Notes: generated by a model from the letters alone, not told the origin. A stretch of DNA of 64,000 bases from Telmatospirillum sp. J64-1 (GCF_006980715.1 NZ_SBHN01000006.1:124001-188000), one strand, 5' to 3'. Shown: positions 20,313 to 29,401, counted from the stretch's first letter. Numbers and translations: made by a program.

Positions 20313-22457
20313 TCAGGCCGCCCGCATTTCCTCGAGGAAGGACAGCACCTGCTGGCGCAGGCGGTCGGATTCCCGCGACAGGTCGGCCGAGGCCTCCATC
20401 ACCTTGGCGGCGGCTTCACCCGCCTGACCGGCCGCGACGGTGACGCCGTCGATATTGGACGAAACCTCGCGGGCGCCTTCCGCCGTCTGCTGCACATTGC
20501 GGGCGATGTCGCTGGTCGCCGCGCCCTGCTGCTCCACGGCGGCGGCGATGGTGGCCGTCACTTCGTGGACCTGCGCGATGGTCGCGGCGATGCCCTGGAT
20601 GGCGCCGACGGCATCGCCGGTGGCACCCCGCACCGCCTGGATCTGGGCGGCGATTTCCTCGGTCGCCTTGGCGGTCTGGCTGGCGAGGCTCTTCACCTCA
20701 TTGGCGACGACGGCAAAGCCCTTGCCGGCTTCGCCCGCCCTGGCCGCCTCGATGGTCGCGTTCAGCGCCAGCAGATTGGTCTGGCTGGCGATGTCGGTGA
20801 TCAGCTGCACCACCTCGCCGATGCGGCCAGCGGCATCGGCCAGGCCGGTGACGATGCCGTCGGTGCGCTTGGCTTCCGCCACGGCGCCCCGGGCGATCTC
20901 GGCGGAATGGCTGACCTGGCGCGCGATCTCGCCGATCGAGGCATTCAGTTCCTCGGTCGCCGCGGCCACGGCCTGGACATTGTTGCTGGCATCTTCGGCG
21001 GCACGGGCCACGGTGACGCTGCGGGAATTGGTCTGGTGGGCGTTCTCGCCCATCAGTTCGGCCGTCTCGCGCATGGTCGCGGAGGCGCTGCCCAGATGTC
21101 CGACGATCCCCAGCACGGCCTTTTCGAAATTGGCGATCGCCTCGCCGCGGCGAGCCAGCGTTTCCTCGGCCTTGCGCCGCTCTTCCTCGGCCTTCTTCTG
21201 GGTGTCACGCACCACCACGGCGGTGTCGCGGAAGCCGACCAGGGCACGGGCCATGCGGCTGATCTCGTCCTTGCCCTGGGTGTTGATCTCCAGTTCCAGC
21301 TCGCCGCCGGCCAGACGGTCCATGGTCGAGCTGAGGTCCAGCAGGCGCCGGGTGATGCCGCGATGGACATAGAACCAGACGATCGCCACCGAGGTCGCCA
21401 CGCCCAGCAGGGCCACCACCATCAGCAGCCACGAGCTGCGCTCGACGACCGTGCCCGCCTCTGCCCCGGCCTGCCGGATGGCCGCCTGATTGGCCTCGAC
21501 CAGATCATTGATGGTGCCGATCATGCGGCTGGCATAGAAGACGTTGGCCTGGAGCTGCGCCTCGGCCCATTCCAGGGCCTCCAATTCCTCGATCCGGCCC
21601 TGCGGCAGGCTGGACGAGCCGGTGGCGGCGGAACCCAGCCGCTCGATGGCCGAAGCCAGGGAACCCGACAATTCCGCGTCGAGCCTCTGCACCGCCGATG
21701 TCAGCTGGCCGTGCAGGATGGGGGCACGCGCCGCCAGCAGCTGGGCCCGGCCCATGTCGTTGGTGGTCGCCACCTCGCTCAGCAGGCTGCGCAGGGCGTT
21801 CCCCTGTTCCTCGACGTCCTGCAACGCAGCCAGACGCTCCTGGGCGGCAATTAGGGCCGCTGCCGTCTCGGGCGAGGCGAAATTCGACAGGGCTTCAAGC
21901 GCGGTTTCCGCTTCCGCGCGCGCCACGGTCAGCCAGGGGCTCAACTGCTTCTGCAATTCCTCCTGCGCCTGGAAGGCCACGCGCAGCACGAGCTGGCCGT
22001 TATTCGCCAGGTTCAGGCGGCGTTCCACCGCATCGCGCAAGACGTCGAGATTATCGACCAGTTCCGCCATCTCGGTCCGGATCTGGCCGACCTCTTCGGG
22101 GTTGTTGCTTTCGATGCGTTCGGCAAGGGCGGTCATCGCGGCCGTCTCACCCTCGATCTGGCGCATCGTCTCGTCCATCTGCATGGAGGTCGTCGAGGCC
22201 TGCAGGGCGGGCGCCACGGCAACCAGCCGCTCGCCACGCTGTGCCAATTGCAGGGCCGCCGTCGTGGCCGGCAATTGGCGGTCAATGATGACCCCCATAT
22301 TTCCCCCGACCTCGCGGAAGGCAACCATGGACACCACCGAGGCCACCACAATGCCGCCAGTCACCAAGGCGAAAGCCAGGATCAACCGCCCCCGCAACCC
22401 CAGAGAAGGCATCCTCGCGGCCAAGCCCAAGGAAGGCAACCGACTAAACATCCTCAT
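20313..22457 (-). CDS. methyl-accepting chemotaxis protein
   Basis: Transmembrane chemoreceptor of 714 residues. Helix 1 (about 24-46), a long all-helical periplasmic region (about 50-340) of the kind predicted to fold as a helical bundle, helix 2 (about 342-364), a HAMP domain, and the signalling domain with the conserved hairpin tip [30 protein letters not shown] (about 560-590, split here only by description). The C-terminus ends in FLEEMRAA without a CheR-docking pentapeptide such as NWETF. Stand-alone gene; the ligand cannot be told. Confidence 0.92.
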   Translation of the reverse strand: MRMFSRLPSLGLAARMPSLGLRGRLILAFALVTGGIVVASVVSMVAFREVGGNMGVIIDRQLPATTAALQLAQRGERLVAVAPALQASTTSMQMDETMRQIEGETAAMTALAERIESNNPEEVGQIRTEMAELVDNLDVLRDAVERRLNLANNGQLVLRVAFQAQEELQKQLSPWLTVARAEAETALEALSNFASPETAAALIAAQERLAALQDVEEQGNALRSLLSEVATTNDMGRAQLLAARAPILHGQLTSAVQRLDAELSGSLASAIERLGSAATGSSSLPQGRIEELEALEWAEAQLQANVFYASRMIGTINDLVEANQAAIRQAGAEAGTVVERSSWLLMVVALLGVATSVAIVWFYVHRGITRRLLDLSSTMDRLAGGELELEINTQGKDEISRMARALVGFRDTAVVVRDTQKKAEEERRKAEETLARRGEAIANFEKAVLGIVGHLGSASATMRETAELMGENAHQTNSRSVTVARAAEDASNNVQAVAAATEELNASIGEIARQVSHSAEIARGAVAEAKRTDGIVTGLADAAGRIGEVVQLITDIASQTNLLALNATIEAARAGEAGKGFAVVANEVKSLASQTAKATEEIAAQIQAVRGATGDAVGAIQGIAATIAQVHEVTATIAAAVEQQGAATSDIARNVQQTAEGAREVSSNIDGVTVAAGQAGEAAAKVMEASADLSRESDRLRQQVLSFLEEMRAA

Positions 22458-22576
22458 GCGAACCCCCGAGAATTTTATTTAAATTTCTCTTTTAACGCTT
22501 GCTGCAATGCGGCGAATAACTCAAAAACCCCTTACTTTCCCCTTTAGACTACATATGCCACAAAAACAACCCTCAA

Positions 22577-22604
22577 TTGCCACCACTTTTCACATGGTTA
22601 TAAT
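22577..22604 (+). promoter_or_regulatory. putative sigma-70 promoter of the nucleoside-recognition gene
   Basis: TTGCCA (22577-22582) and TATAAT (22599-22604) are spaced by 16 bp in an AT-rich patch between the divergent chemoreceptor and membrane-protein genes. Start of transcription would be near 22611, leaving a leader of about 108 nt. Confidence 0.5.
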
Positions 22605-22718
22605 GCTATCCTTTTCCGGCTCTTGCCTTTGGCGGCACCCGGCAGGGCGGAAGCGATCGAAGCAAGGACGAGTCGCCGCTCTTGGCGTCTTCGGCCGCCG
22701 CTGCCATGATGGCGGCCC

Positions 22719-23657
22719 ATGAGTCAGTTCATAGACATCCTGCTTCCCGCCGGGCGCGCCGCGATAGAATTGTCGTTCTTCGTGTTGCTGCCGGTCATGG
22801 TGGTGATGCTGACCATCATGCGCCTGCTGGAGGCCAAGGGGGTGCTGGACTGGCTGGTGACCCGGCTGGCCCCCGTCCTGAAGCCTTTCGGCCTGACCGG
22901 GCTGGGCATCTTCGCCGCCTTGCAGATCAATTTCGTCAGCTTCGCCGCGCCGATCTCGACGCTGGCGATGATGGAACAGCGGGGCAGCTCGGACCGGCAT
23001 CTGGCGGCGGCCTTCGCCATGGTGCTCGCCATGGCCCAGGCCAATGCGATGTTTCCCATGGCGGCGCTGGGGCTGCATGTCGGCCCGGTGCTTTTCTTTT
23101 CCCTGCTGGGCGGGCTGACGGCGGCGGCGGCGACCTATTACGGCTTCGGACGAAGGCTGTCGGACGAGGAACACCTGACCAGCGACAGCCTGAGCCATCC
23201 CGTCGCCGATTCGGCCAAGGGCGTCCTGGACGTGATCAACCGCGCCGGGGCCGAGGCCTTCAAGATCACCGTCACCGCCATTCCCATGCTGGTACTGTCG
23301 CTGGTGGTGGTCACGGCCCTGCGGAATCTGGGGGCGATCGACGTCCTGGTGACGCTGCTGGCCCCGCTGCTGGGGCTGCTGAACATCGACACCGCCCTGG
23401 TCCTGCCCAGCCTGACCAAATACATGGCCGGCGGCACCGCCATGCTGGGCGTGACCGACGAAATGCTGCGCCAGGACCAGATCACCCCGGCCCTGATCAA
23501 CCAAAGCGCCGGCTTCCTGATCCATCCCCTGGACATTCCCGGCGTGGCGGTGCTGATGGCGGCCGGTCCCCGGGTCGCCCGCGTCTGGCGCCCCGCCGTC
23601 TATGGCGCCTGCATCGGCATTGCGCTGCGCACGCTGGGGCATGCATTTTTCGTATAA
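22719..23657 (+). CDS. nucleoside-recognition (Gate) domain membrane protein
   Basis: Inner-membrane protein of 312 residues with about eight hydrophobic segments. Two Gate/nucleoside-recognition regions are visible: one near 20-130 (RLLEAKGVLDWLVTRLAPVL, NFVSFAAPISTLAMM) and one near 185-300 (LVTLLAPLLGLLNI, LPSLTKYMAGGTAML). The family includes SpmA/SpmB and parts of nucleoside and ferrous-iron transporters, but this standalone type has no settled substrate. A small HNH gene follows 44 bp downstream and may be co-transcribed. The start at 22719 has only a weak ribosome site. Confidence 0.8.
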   Translation: MSQFIDILLPAGRAAIELSFFVLLPVMVVMLTIMRLLEAKGVLDWLVTRLAPVLKPFGLTGLGIFAALQINFVSFAAPISTLAMMEQRGSSDRHLAAAFAMVLAMAQANAMFPMAALGLHVGPVLFFSLLGGLTAAAATYYGFGRRLSDEEHLTSDSLSHPVADSAKGVLDVINRAGAEAFKITVTAIPMLVLSLVVVTALRNLGAIDVLVTLLAPLLGLLNIDTALVLPSLTKYMAGGTAMLGVTDEMLRQDQITPALINQSAGFLIHPLDIPGVAVLMAAGPRVARVWRPAVYGACIGIALRTLGHAFFV

Positions 23658-23701
23658 GAACAGCATTTCCCGGCGGGATGCGACTGCTCTATACTGACGC
23701 G

Positions 23702-24133
23702 ATGCCCATCCGCCGTGCCCATCGTTTCCTCTATCCCATCGACTGGCCCCAACTGTCGAAAGTCATCCGCTTCCACCGCGCCAAAGGCCGGTGCGAGCAA
23801 TGCGGCCGTCCGCATGGGCAGGAAATCCTGAGCCTGGTCGGCGACGGACGCTGGCAATGCCCCAGCACCGGCATGTGGCGCAACGGCGAGGGCAAACGCA
23901 CCCGCCGCCCCACCTCCGAGGAAATGACCGACGCCAAGACCTGGCGAGTGATGCTGGCCACGGCCCATCTCGACCACGATCCCGGCAACAACAGCGCCGA
24001 GAACCTCAAGGCCCTGTGCCAGCGCTGCCACATGATCCACGACCGCGACCACAACGCCGCCATGCGCCGCCTGGCCATGCGCCGCCGCCGGGCCCTGGGC
24101 GACCTTTTCGAGGGTCCCTATCCGCTGCTGTGA
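23702..24133 (+). CDS. small HNH-motif protein
   Basis: Basic protein of 143 residues. CEQCG near residue 37 and the HNH-type segment LDHDPGNNSAENLKALCQRCHMIHD supply zinc cysteines plus the His/Asn pair. Many short HNH proteins of this form in proteobacterial genomes are uncharacterised. It sits 44 bp after the membrane-protein gene on the same strand. The start at 23702 gives MPIRRAHRFLYP; codons further upstream in this frame overlap the previous gene and are not used. Confidence 0.75.
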   Translation: MPIRRAHRFLYPIDWPQLSKVIRFHRAKGRCEQCGRPHGQEILSLVGDGRWQCPSTGMWRNGEGKRTRRPTSEEMTDAKTWRVMLATAHLDHDPGNNSAENLKALCQRCHMIHDRDHNAAMRRLAMRRRRALGDLFEGPYPLL

Positions 24134-24175
24134 TCCTGCCGCAAGGCCGGAGGACGGCTCTTCTTTCCAAAACAT

Positions 24176-24194
24176 GCGAATGCGTATTACTATC
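24176..24194. promoter_or_regulatory. possible Fur box
   Basis: GCGAATGCGTATTACTATC matches the classical 19-bp Fur box at 12 positions by my count. It lies about 55 bp before the start of an esterase of the siderophore-hydrolase family, where iron control would make sense. Confidence 0.4.
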
Positions 24195-24247
24195 ATGATT
24201 TTGGAACACCCTGAATGGAAGGGTGGCGGACGCGACGGGAGGATGGA

Positions 24248-25249
24248 ATGAAGCGGCAGGGATCGACCGGCAGGATGCGCGGGGCCGGAAGACGGGGAGT
24301 CGCGGGGGCAATACTCGCCCTGGCCCTGGCCGCCAGCGCCACGGGCGGAGCGCAGGCACAGGCGCAGGTGAAGGAAACGGGCGGACCGGCGACCATCGCC
24401 CGCAGCGAAGTCCACGACATCCAATCACCGGAAAGCGGCGAGACCTACCGTCTGATGCTCTGGCGCCCGGCCGCCCCGCCGCCGCCCGGCGGCTATCCGG
24501 TGATCTACATGCTCGACGGCAATGCCCGCTTCGGCATGATCACCGACATCCTCGACTCGCGCACCCGCAGGGTCCGGGCCACGGGCATCCAGCCCGCGGT
24601 GGTCGCCGCCATCGGCTATCCCACCGAAGACCCCTTCGATGACGTCCGGCGCAGCTACGACCTGACCCCGCCGTCGGAAACGCTGTCGCTGCCGCAGCGT
24701 CCCGACGGCACGCCCTGGCCGCGCATGGGCGGGGCGGCGGCCTTCCTGCGCTTCATCGAAAGCGAGGTGAAGCCCCTGGTGCGAGAGCGCTTCCCCATCG
24801 ACGAAACGCGCGAGACGCTGATGGGGCATTCCTTCGGCGGGCTCTTCACCCTGCACACGCTTTTCACCAGCCCCGATTCCTTCGACAGCTACATCGCCGG
24901 CAGTCCGTCGCTGTGGTTCAACGACCGCCAGGTCCTGAAGGAAGGCAGCGCCTTCGCTGCGCGGCTGAAGCAACAACCGGCCAAGACCACCAGATTGTTC
25001 CTCGCCGTGGGCGGCCTGGAAGAGGTCCTGACGCCCAGCGAACAGCAAGGGCCGGACCCGGCACGCCGCCTTGCCTGGAAACAGGCCAACCGGATGGTCG
25101 GCAATGCCCGCGATCTCGCAGCCGACCTGCAAGGGCTGGAAGAACACGGCCTGCATCTGACCTATGTCGAATTCCCCGACGAGGACCATATCTCGATCCT
25201 GCCGGTCCTCCTGAACCGCAGCCTGGAGGCTATCCTCACCCCGGGCTGA
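24248..25249 (+). CDS. exported alpha/beta-hydrolase of the Fes/IroE esterase family
   Basis: Predicted periplasmic esterase of 333 residues; its relatives cleave ferric enterobactin-type siderophores. An Arg-rich signal peptide ends near AQAQAQ (about residue 37). The esterase_D/Fes fold follows: YPVIYMLDGNARF, nucleophile Ser195 in GHSFGG, SPSLWF, and His314 in DEDHISI as the triad His. The ATG at 24248 follows GGAGGATGGA and gives a normal signal peptide. A Fur-box-like sequence lies 55 bp upstream. No siderophore receptor or transporter gene is adjacent, so the iron role is inferred; other ester substrates are possible. Confidence 0.82.
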   Translation: MKRQGSTGRMRGAGRRGVAGAILALALAASATGGAQAQAQVKETGGPATIARSEVHDIQSPESGETYRLMLWRPAAPPPPGGYPVIYMLDGNARFGMITDILDSRTRRVRATGIQPAVVAAIGYPTEDPFDDVRRSYDLTPPSETLSLPQRPDGTPWPRMGGAAAFLRFIESEVKPLVRERFPIDETRETLMGHSFGGLFTLHTLFTSPDSFDSYIAGSPSLWFNDRQVLKEGSAFAARLKQQPAKTTRLFLAVGGLEEVLTPSEQQGPDPARRLAWKQANRMVGNARDLAADLQGLEEHGLHLTYVEFPDEDHISILPVLLNRSLEAILTPG

Positions 25250-25332
25250 GGCTGCCCTTCCACGGATAAAAAATCGCCTTCCGCCTTGCCGGGGCTCCGT
25301 TCGGCTCTATTTACCGTTCAGGCTTCAACAGC

Positions 25333-25347
25333 AGAAAGGAGGTGATC
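25333..25347 (+). promoter_or_regulatory. exceptionally long Shine-Dalgarno sequence
   Basis: AGAAAGGAGGTGATC is complementary to the entire 3' tail of 16S rRNA (GATCACCTCCTTTCT) over 15 bases, with no mismatch. It sits 2 bp before the GTG of a 23-codon ORF; the GGAGG core is 6 bp from that GTG, which is ideal spacing. Confidence 0.75.
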
Positions 25348-25349
25348 TC

Positions 25350-25421
25350 GTGTCTCATTGTCATCATCGGTCGTCGATCATCGTGAGCGGGATCATCGCC
25401 AACGGCGGGATCTCGGCCTGA
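25350..25421 (+). CDS. 23-residue peptide ORF with hyper-strong ribosome site
   Basis: GTG-initiated ORF ending in TGA that encodes MSHCHHRSSIIVSGIIANGG followed by ISA. The start has a His/Cys cluster (HCHH) that could hold a metal, and the rest is a short hydrophobic run. It is preceded by the complete anti-16S ribosome site and possibly by a promoter (TTGCCG and TATTTA near 25288-25315), and followed 35 bp later by a strong intrinsic terminator. That makes a compact unit of about 170 bp. It could encode a regulatory or membrane peptide, or a leader peptide; no downstream gene lies on this strand for a leader to control. I do not recognise it. Confidence 0.6.
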   Translation: MSHCHHRSSIIVSGIIANGGISA

Positions 25422-25456
25422 AAAGGCTAAGCGGTCTTCACGACCGTACGACAATG

Positions 25457-25487
25457 GAAGGGCTGCCCTCGGGCAGCCCTTCTTTGT
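25457..25487 (+). terminator. intrinsic terminator after the 23-codon ORF
   Basis: GAAGGGCTGCCC (25457-25468) pairs with GGGCAGCCCTTC (25471-25482) around a two-base loop, effectively a tetraloop, then TTTGTT. It closes the short transcription unit. Confidence 0.85.
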
Positions 25488-25530
25488 TGAGAGCGGCTTG
25501 CGGCCGTTTAGGCTAAGGCAGAGGGCTGAG

Positions 25531-25559
25531 AGCGTGACGCAGATTTCCCGCATCACGCT
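25531..25559 (-). terminator. weak hairpin after the baeRF gene
   Basis: AGCGTGA (25531-25537) pairs with TCACGCT (25553-25559) just beyond the stop of the minus-strand baeRF gene at 25566. There is no T run, so its role as terminator is tentative. Confidence 0.4.
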
Positions 25560-25565
25560 TCAGGA

Positions 25566-26732
25566 TCAGTAGCGCAGAAGCGCGGCCATGACCTGACCGG
25601 CCGGAAGATGGTCCTTGTCCGTCACCTCGACCTGTCCGGCATGGAGCAGGGTCTGGGCGGCGGCCAGATCGGCCAGGTCGTCATCCTCCACCCCCTGGCG
25701 GCCATGGGCGACCAGCTTTTCCGTGGCGGGATCGTAGCGCCCCCACAGGCTGCGGTCATTGGCCAGGAACAGGCATTCCACCTGCCCATACTGGGCGGCG
25801 CGGATAATCTCCTCGGGCTTGGTGGTGACCTTCGTTCCGCCCTCGCCCTCCTCGCCATAGATGGTGGCGAATTTCTCGCGCGCCCGCTCCTCGTCGGCCC
25901 GCCAGATCGGCTCGACCAGCGGCAGGGCCTTGACGTTCAGTTCCTCGGGCGACATCGCATCGGGATTGAGCGTCAGTCCCTCGGACAGCAATTGCTTCAG
26001 ACCGAGCAGATTGCGGAAATGGCCCTGGATATTCGGCTGGGCCGCCAGGACGATGGGCACCGGCTCGCCCGAGAATTCCTTCTCGAGCACGGCGGCCGCA
26101 CGGCGCAGATATTCGATGTTGTTGGCGTGGCGCTGTTCCTCGGCATCATTGGTGCCCTGCCGCGCCGGCATGCCGCTCGGGCGGTTGGACCGGGGCCGGG
26201 CTTGCGGGGCAGAATGGTATTGAGGCTGGAAATCGCTCTCGCGGTTGATCTCCTCCACCCCCTGGGGCAGGTCCAGCCCCGTGCGTTCGCGGATCCAATG
26301 ACGCCCGGCATCGAAGACGCCGATCTGCGCCGCGGAAGCGGTGATCAGCACATAACGGCCGTCATGGTTCAGCAGCGGCAGAAGCGGCGTGAAGTGGAAG
26401 AGATTGCCCACCCGCGCCTCTTCGGGCAGTTGGGTCGGCACGGCGAACCAGCGGAAGAAGCCGGGGGCCATGAAGAAGGCCATGCCGTGATCGGCATGGT
26501 TCCAGAAATCGGCCTGTTCCCCCAACTCGCGGGCCGGCTTCAGGATGGCCTCGGCATCATCCGGACGCAGCCCCATCTCGATCAGGCGGGCATGGGCTTC
26601 CTGCGCCAGGTTATCGAAGCGAATCGGATTCTGTTGCGTTTCCTGACCGGCGCGAATCCCCGGCATGAGGATCGTGACGGCGGGTTTGGCGGTGTTGGCG
26701 AGCAGCACCGAAAGATCGTCTTTGCGGAACAT
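25566..26732 (-). CDS. baeRF-type protein (bacterial archaeo-eukaryotic release-factor-like)
   Basis: Cytoplasmic protein of 388 residues resembling the baeRF families, bacterial relatives of the archaeal/eukaryotic release factor core whose function is unproven but suspected in ribosome rescue. Visible features: the N-terminal MFRKDDLSVLLANTAKPAVTILMP, FWNHADHGMAFFMAPGFFRWFAVP (shortened here), the strand YVLITASAAQIGVFDA, and a C-terminal region with ECLFLANDRSLWGRYD. The start at 26732 has AAGGAGGAGCC before it; an upstream extension of 53 codons lacks support. It is 112 bp downstream of a small membrane-protein gene on the same strand. Confidence 0.7.
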   Translation of the reverse strand: MFRKDDLSVLLANTAKPAVTILMPGIRAGQETQQNPIRFDNLAQEAHARLIEMGLRPDDAEAILKPARELGEQADFWNHADHGMAFFMAPGFFRWFAVPTQLPEEARVGNLFHFTPLLPLLNHDGRYVLITASAAQIGVFDAGRHWIRERTGLDLPQGVEEINRESDFQPQYHSAPQARPRSNRPSGMPARQGTNDAEEQRHANNIEYLRRAAAVLEKEFSGEPVPIVLAAQPNIQGHFRNLLGLKQLLSEGLTLNPDAMSPEELNVKALPLVEPIWRADEERAREKFATIYGEEGEGGTKVTTKPEEIIRAAQYGQVECLFLANDRSLWGRYDPATEKLVAHGRQGVEDDDLADLAAAQTLLHAGQVEVTDKDHLPAGQVMAALLRY

Positions 26733-26844
26733 GGCTCCTCCTTTCGTCCAAAAGGAGAAACCCGGATGGCGCAGTTTGGTTCCCTGCTCCCGCCACCGAT
26801 GCCGCCGCTTTCCGGCACCGGCGGAAGGAACAGGGACCGAGGGA

Positions 26845-27366
26845 TCAGACCGCCGTGTTGCAGGCGGCGGTGAACAGCGACTCGGGCGCACCGCTGCGCC
26901 AGGACAGGTCCATCGGCAGGCCGTCGCTGCCGAAGGTCGGGGCGGCGGGAAGCGGGGCGACGCGGCGGCCGGCGCAATCGACCATATGGGGCACCACCAC
27001 CGTGTCGTCCGCCCGGCGCAGCACCACCAGATCGACCATCAGCATGTCGGGGTGGGCGGCATTGCGCTTGACCGTGACGGTATCCACCGCCACCAGCCCG
27101 GTCACCACCGGCTGCACCAGCGACCAGGGTTCGAGGAAGGTGCTGGAGGTCATCTTCTCGACCACCACCATCCGCTCGGGCAGCAGGGCCGCCGTGCGGT
27201 CCTGCCAGTCATAGCGCAGATGGGCCGTCACACCGATGATGGCGACGGCCGCCACCACCGGCATCAGCCAACGCGGCCGCTGGACCCTGATCAGATGGAA
27301 CAGGGCGAACACGATCCCGCAGGCCGTGAAAGCAACACAGACAGCGACCACCACATCGATAAACAT
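26845..27366 (-). CDS. small two-helix membrane protein of unknown function
   Basis: Protein of 173 residues with two hydrophobic helices near the N-terminus (about 4-25 and 33-50) and a soluble remainder of about 120 residues with beta character, including two cysteines (in VDCAGR and AACNTAV). The soluble part is probably periplasmic or cytoplasmic depending on topology, which the sequence does not settle. I know no family. It lies between the CBS/DUF294 gene and the baeRF gene, all on the minus strand, but gaps of about 105 bp on each side leave co-transcription open. Confidence 0.6.
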   Translation of the reverse strand: MFIDVVVAVCVAFTACGIVFALFHLIRVQRPRWLMPVVAAVAIIGVTAHLRYDWQDRTAALLPERMVVVEKMTSSTFLEPWSLVQPVVTGLVAVDTVTVKRNAAHPDMLMVDLVVLRRADDTVVVPHMVDCAGRRVAPLPAAPTFGSDGLPMDLSWRSGAPESLFTAACNTAV

Positions 27367-27446
27367 CTCAGACCGCCTCCAAATCCCAATACGTAGAACG
27401 ATACTTTTTCCGGTCTTTTAGCCGTCTTCGCGCCGCCGCGTCCATC

Positions 27447-27477
27447 CGGCTGAAACGGCGCGCCCCCGTTTCAGCCG
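27447..27477 (-). terminator. 12-bp hairpin over the stop of the CBS/DUF294 gene
   Basis: CGGCTGAAACGG (27447-27458) pairs perfectly with CCGTTTCAGCCG (27466-27477) around a 7-base loop. The stop codon (27471-27473) is inside the stem. There is no T tract, so it may be an mRNA 3' stabiliser or weak terminator. Confidence 0.5.
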
Positions 27478-29333
27478 CGCCCGCCGCGATAGGCGGTGCT
27501 GGCGGCGGATTGCATGGACTTCACCACGGCGAAGGCGTCCTTCAGGTAGCCGCGCTCCAGGCCCGACAATTCCGAGGGCGGCATGTAATTGTCGGCCTCC
27601 TCGCCCGCGCGGATCTGGCTGGCCTGATGGCGCAGCCGCACCAGCCCCAGGAAAGCCAGGGCATCCTCCAGGTCGTCCGCCCCCTGGCGGCTGACCACGC
27701 CGGCCTCGCGGGCGGCCTGCAGCCGCTCGTAGGTGTTGAGCTGCGGCAGTCCGGCGTCCAGGCAATAGATCCGCGCCAGATCGACGATGGGCACGATGCC
27801 GGAATGCTTCAGGTCCAGGGTGCGGTTATGCTCGCCGCCGCTGATCAGCACGAAATTGCGGAAGAAGCCCAAAGGCGGCTGATGGGTCAGGGCATTGCCC
27901 ATCATATGCGCCAGGAAGATGCGGTTGCCCTTGGCCCGCCGCAGCACCTCGTCATGCAATTCCTCGAACAGCGCCGTGTCGCCGCTGATCGGGCGCATGT
28001 CGAAGAAGACGCTCGACAGCATCAGGGCCATCGGGTCGGGCTGGTCGATCCATTTGCGGAAATAGCGCTTCCATACCGCCAGGGGCTGGCGCCATTTGTC
28101 GTTCATCGCCATCACGTCGCCGGGGCAAAGGATGTAGCCTGCGGTATCGAGGCCCCGGCAGACGCGGGTGGCGAAGTCCTTGAACCAGGGGCCATGTTCC
28201 TCGGGGCGGAAGTCGTCCGAGATCAGCAGGCAATTGTCCTGGTCGGACTTGGCGGTTTGCTCGAAACGGGCCTGGGAGCCGCAGGCGATCCAGCAATAGG
28301 GCACCGGCGGCGGCCCCAGCTCTGCCTCGGCCAATTGGATCAGGCGCTCGGTCGCAGCATCGGCGATGGCGGTGATGGCATTGCCCACGGTATAGGCCGA
28401 GGCGCCGCTTTCCACCAATTCGAAGACGAGATCGGGAATCTGCGCCGTGGTCTCGCGGATGCCTTCGGCATCGTCGCGGCGATGGACGTCGCTGGCGAGA
28501 AAGACGACCGAACGGGTCTGGGTGCGCAGCAGGTCGGTGGTGGTGACCACACCCACCGGCACCTTGCCGTTGACCACCGGCAGGTGATGGATGTTGTGGC
28601 GCGACATCATCATCAGCGCCTCGAACAGCCAAGCCGTCGATTGCACGCTGAAGGGCGGCGCGCTCATGATGGCCTCGACCGGGCTGGCGGTATCGCGTCC
28701 CGCGGCCAGCACGCGGCTGCGCAGGTCGCGGTCCGTCAGGATGCCGCACAGCTCGCCCTCCTCCACCACCAGCAGGCAGGAGATGCCCATCCGGGTCATA
28801 AGGCTGGCCGCCTCGCGGATCGAGGTTCCGCGCGGCACCGAGATCGGCTTGCGGCGCAGCAATTCGCCCACCCGCCGCGTCGTCAGGCCCAGCGTGTCGG
28901 ATGGCCCGCCCTCGGCCTGGCGGGTGCCGCGCAGTCGCCCGCCTGTCTCTGAGGCGAAGAAATAGGCGAAGGAGGGATAGGTTTCCCGCAGACGGTGGAA
29001 ATGTTCCGCCGGCAATTGATAGAGCAGCGAATCCTCGATGGCCTGGATGCGGTTGACCGCCAAGCCGCCACGCTGCAGCGCCCGCACGCCCGCCGCCTGC
29101 CCCTCGTCGAGGCGCGCCAGCAGATGGCCCTCGGGACTGACGGTCTCCAGCGCTCCGGTCCGCACCAGGCTCAGCACCTGCACCTGCTCGCCCGGCTCCA
29201 TCAGCACCGCGCCGCGCCGCAGATAGCGCAGGCTGACCTGACGGGCCAGTTCGGTCGTCTCCTCCTTCGGCAACAGGTTGAACGGATGGTGTGACGCGAT
29301 GAAATCGCGGATTTCAATCAGTTCGACATCCAT
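27471..29333 (-). CDS. cyclic-nucleotide-binding/CBS/DUF294 nucleotidyltransferase
   Basis: Putative signal-transduction protein of 620 residues. A cNMP-binding-like fold is at about 10-130 (RRGAVLMEPGEQ), two CBS repeats at about 165-290 (GISCLLVVEEGELCGILTDRDL and HHLPVVNGKVPVGVVTTTDLL, shortened), then a DUF294 nucleotidyltransferase with the metal motif around GSQARFEQTAKSDQDN and a helical C-terminal DUF294 domain. Such proteins occur beside DUF4212/Na+ symporter pairs, as here, and may adjust uptake of acetate-like substrates to energy state. The ATG at 29333 has GGGGGGAAAC before it and is preferred to a start 18 codons upstream. Confidence 0.85.
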   Translation of the reverse strand: MDVELIEIRDFIASHHPFNLLPKEETTELARQVSLRYLRRGAVLMEPGEQVQVLSLVRTGALETVSPEGHLLARLDEGQAAGVRALQRGGLAVNRIQAIEDSLLYQLPAEHFHRLRETYPSFAYFFASETGGRLRGTRQAEGGPSDTLGLTTRRVGELLRRKPISVPRGTSIREAASLMTRMGISCLLVVEEGELCGILTDRDLRSRVLAAGRDTASPVEAIMSAPPFSVQSTAWLFEALMMMSRHNIHHLPVVNGKVPVGVVTTTDLLRTQTRSVVFLASDVHRRDDAEGIRETTAQIPDLVFELVESGASAYTVGNAITAIADAATERLIQLAEAELGPPPVPYCWIACGSQARFEQTAKSDQDNCLLISDDFRPEEHGPWFKDFATRVCRGLDTAGYILCPGDVMAMNDKWRQPLAVWKRYFRKWIDQPDPMALMLSSVFFDMRPISGDTALFEELHDEVLRRAKGNRIFLAHMMGNALTHQPPLGFFRNFVLISGGEHNRTLDLKHSGIVPIVDLARIYCLDAGLPQLNTYERLQAAREAGVVSRQGADDLEDALAFLGLVRLRHQASQIRAGEEADNYMPPSELSGLERGYLKDAFAVVKSMQSAASTAYRGGRG

Positions 29334-29373
29334 GTTTCCCCCCGCAAACTTACTCGCTTCCCCCAAAAAAGAA

Positions 29374-29401
29374 CGGGCGGACCCCATCGGAGGCCCGCCC
29401 G
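29374..29401 (-). terminator. intrinsic terminator of the DUF4212-symporter transcript
   Basis: An imperfect GGGCGG/CCGCCC stem with one bulge, followed on the minus strand by TTCTTTTTTGG. It sits between the symporter stop and the start of the CBS/DUF294 gene, so the downstream gene is either read through or has its own promoter. Confidence 0.65.

Noticed and set aside
22458-22560. Flagellar sigma-28 promoter before the chemoreceptor gene
   Set aside because: I could not find a TAAA-N15-GCCGATAA-like match on the minus strand in this AT-rich spacer.
22682-23701. N-terminal extension of the small HNH protein through the membrane-protein gene
   Set aside because: The extension is the out-of-frame shadow of the nucleoside-recognition gene; the HNH homology begins after ATG 23702.
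25333-25347. 16S rRNA fragment in antisense
   Set aside because: The match to the 16S tail ends exactly at GATC and flanking bases do not continue into 16S sequence; position before a GTG fits a ribosome site.
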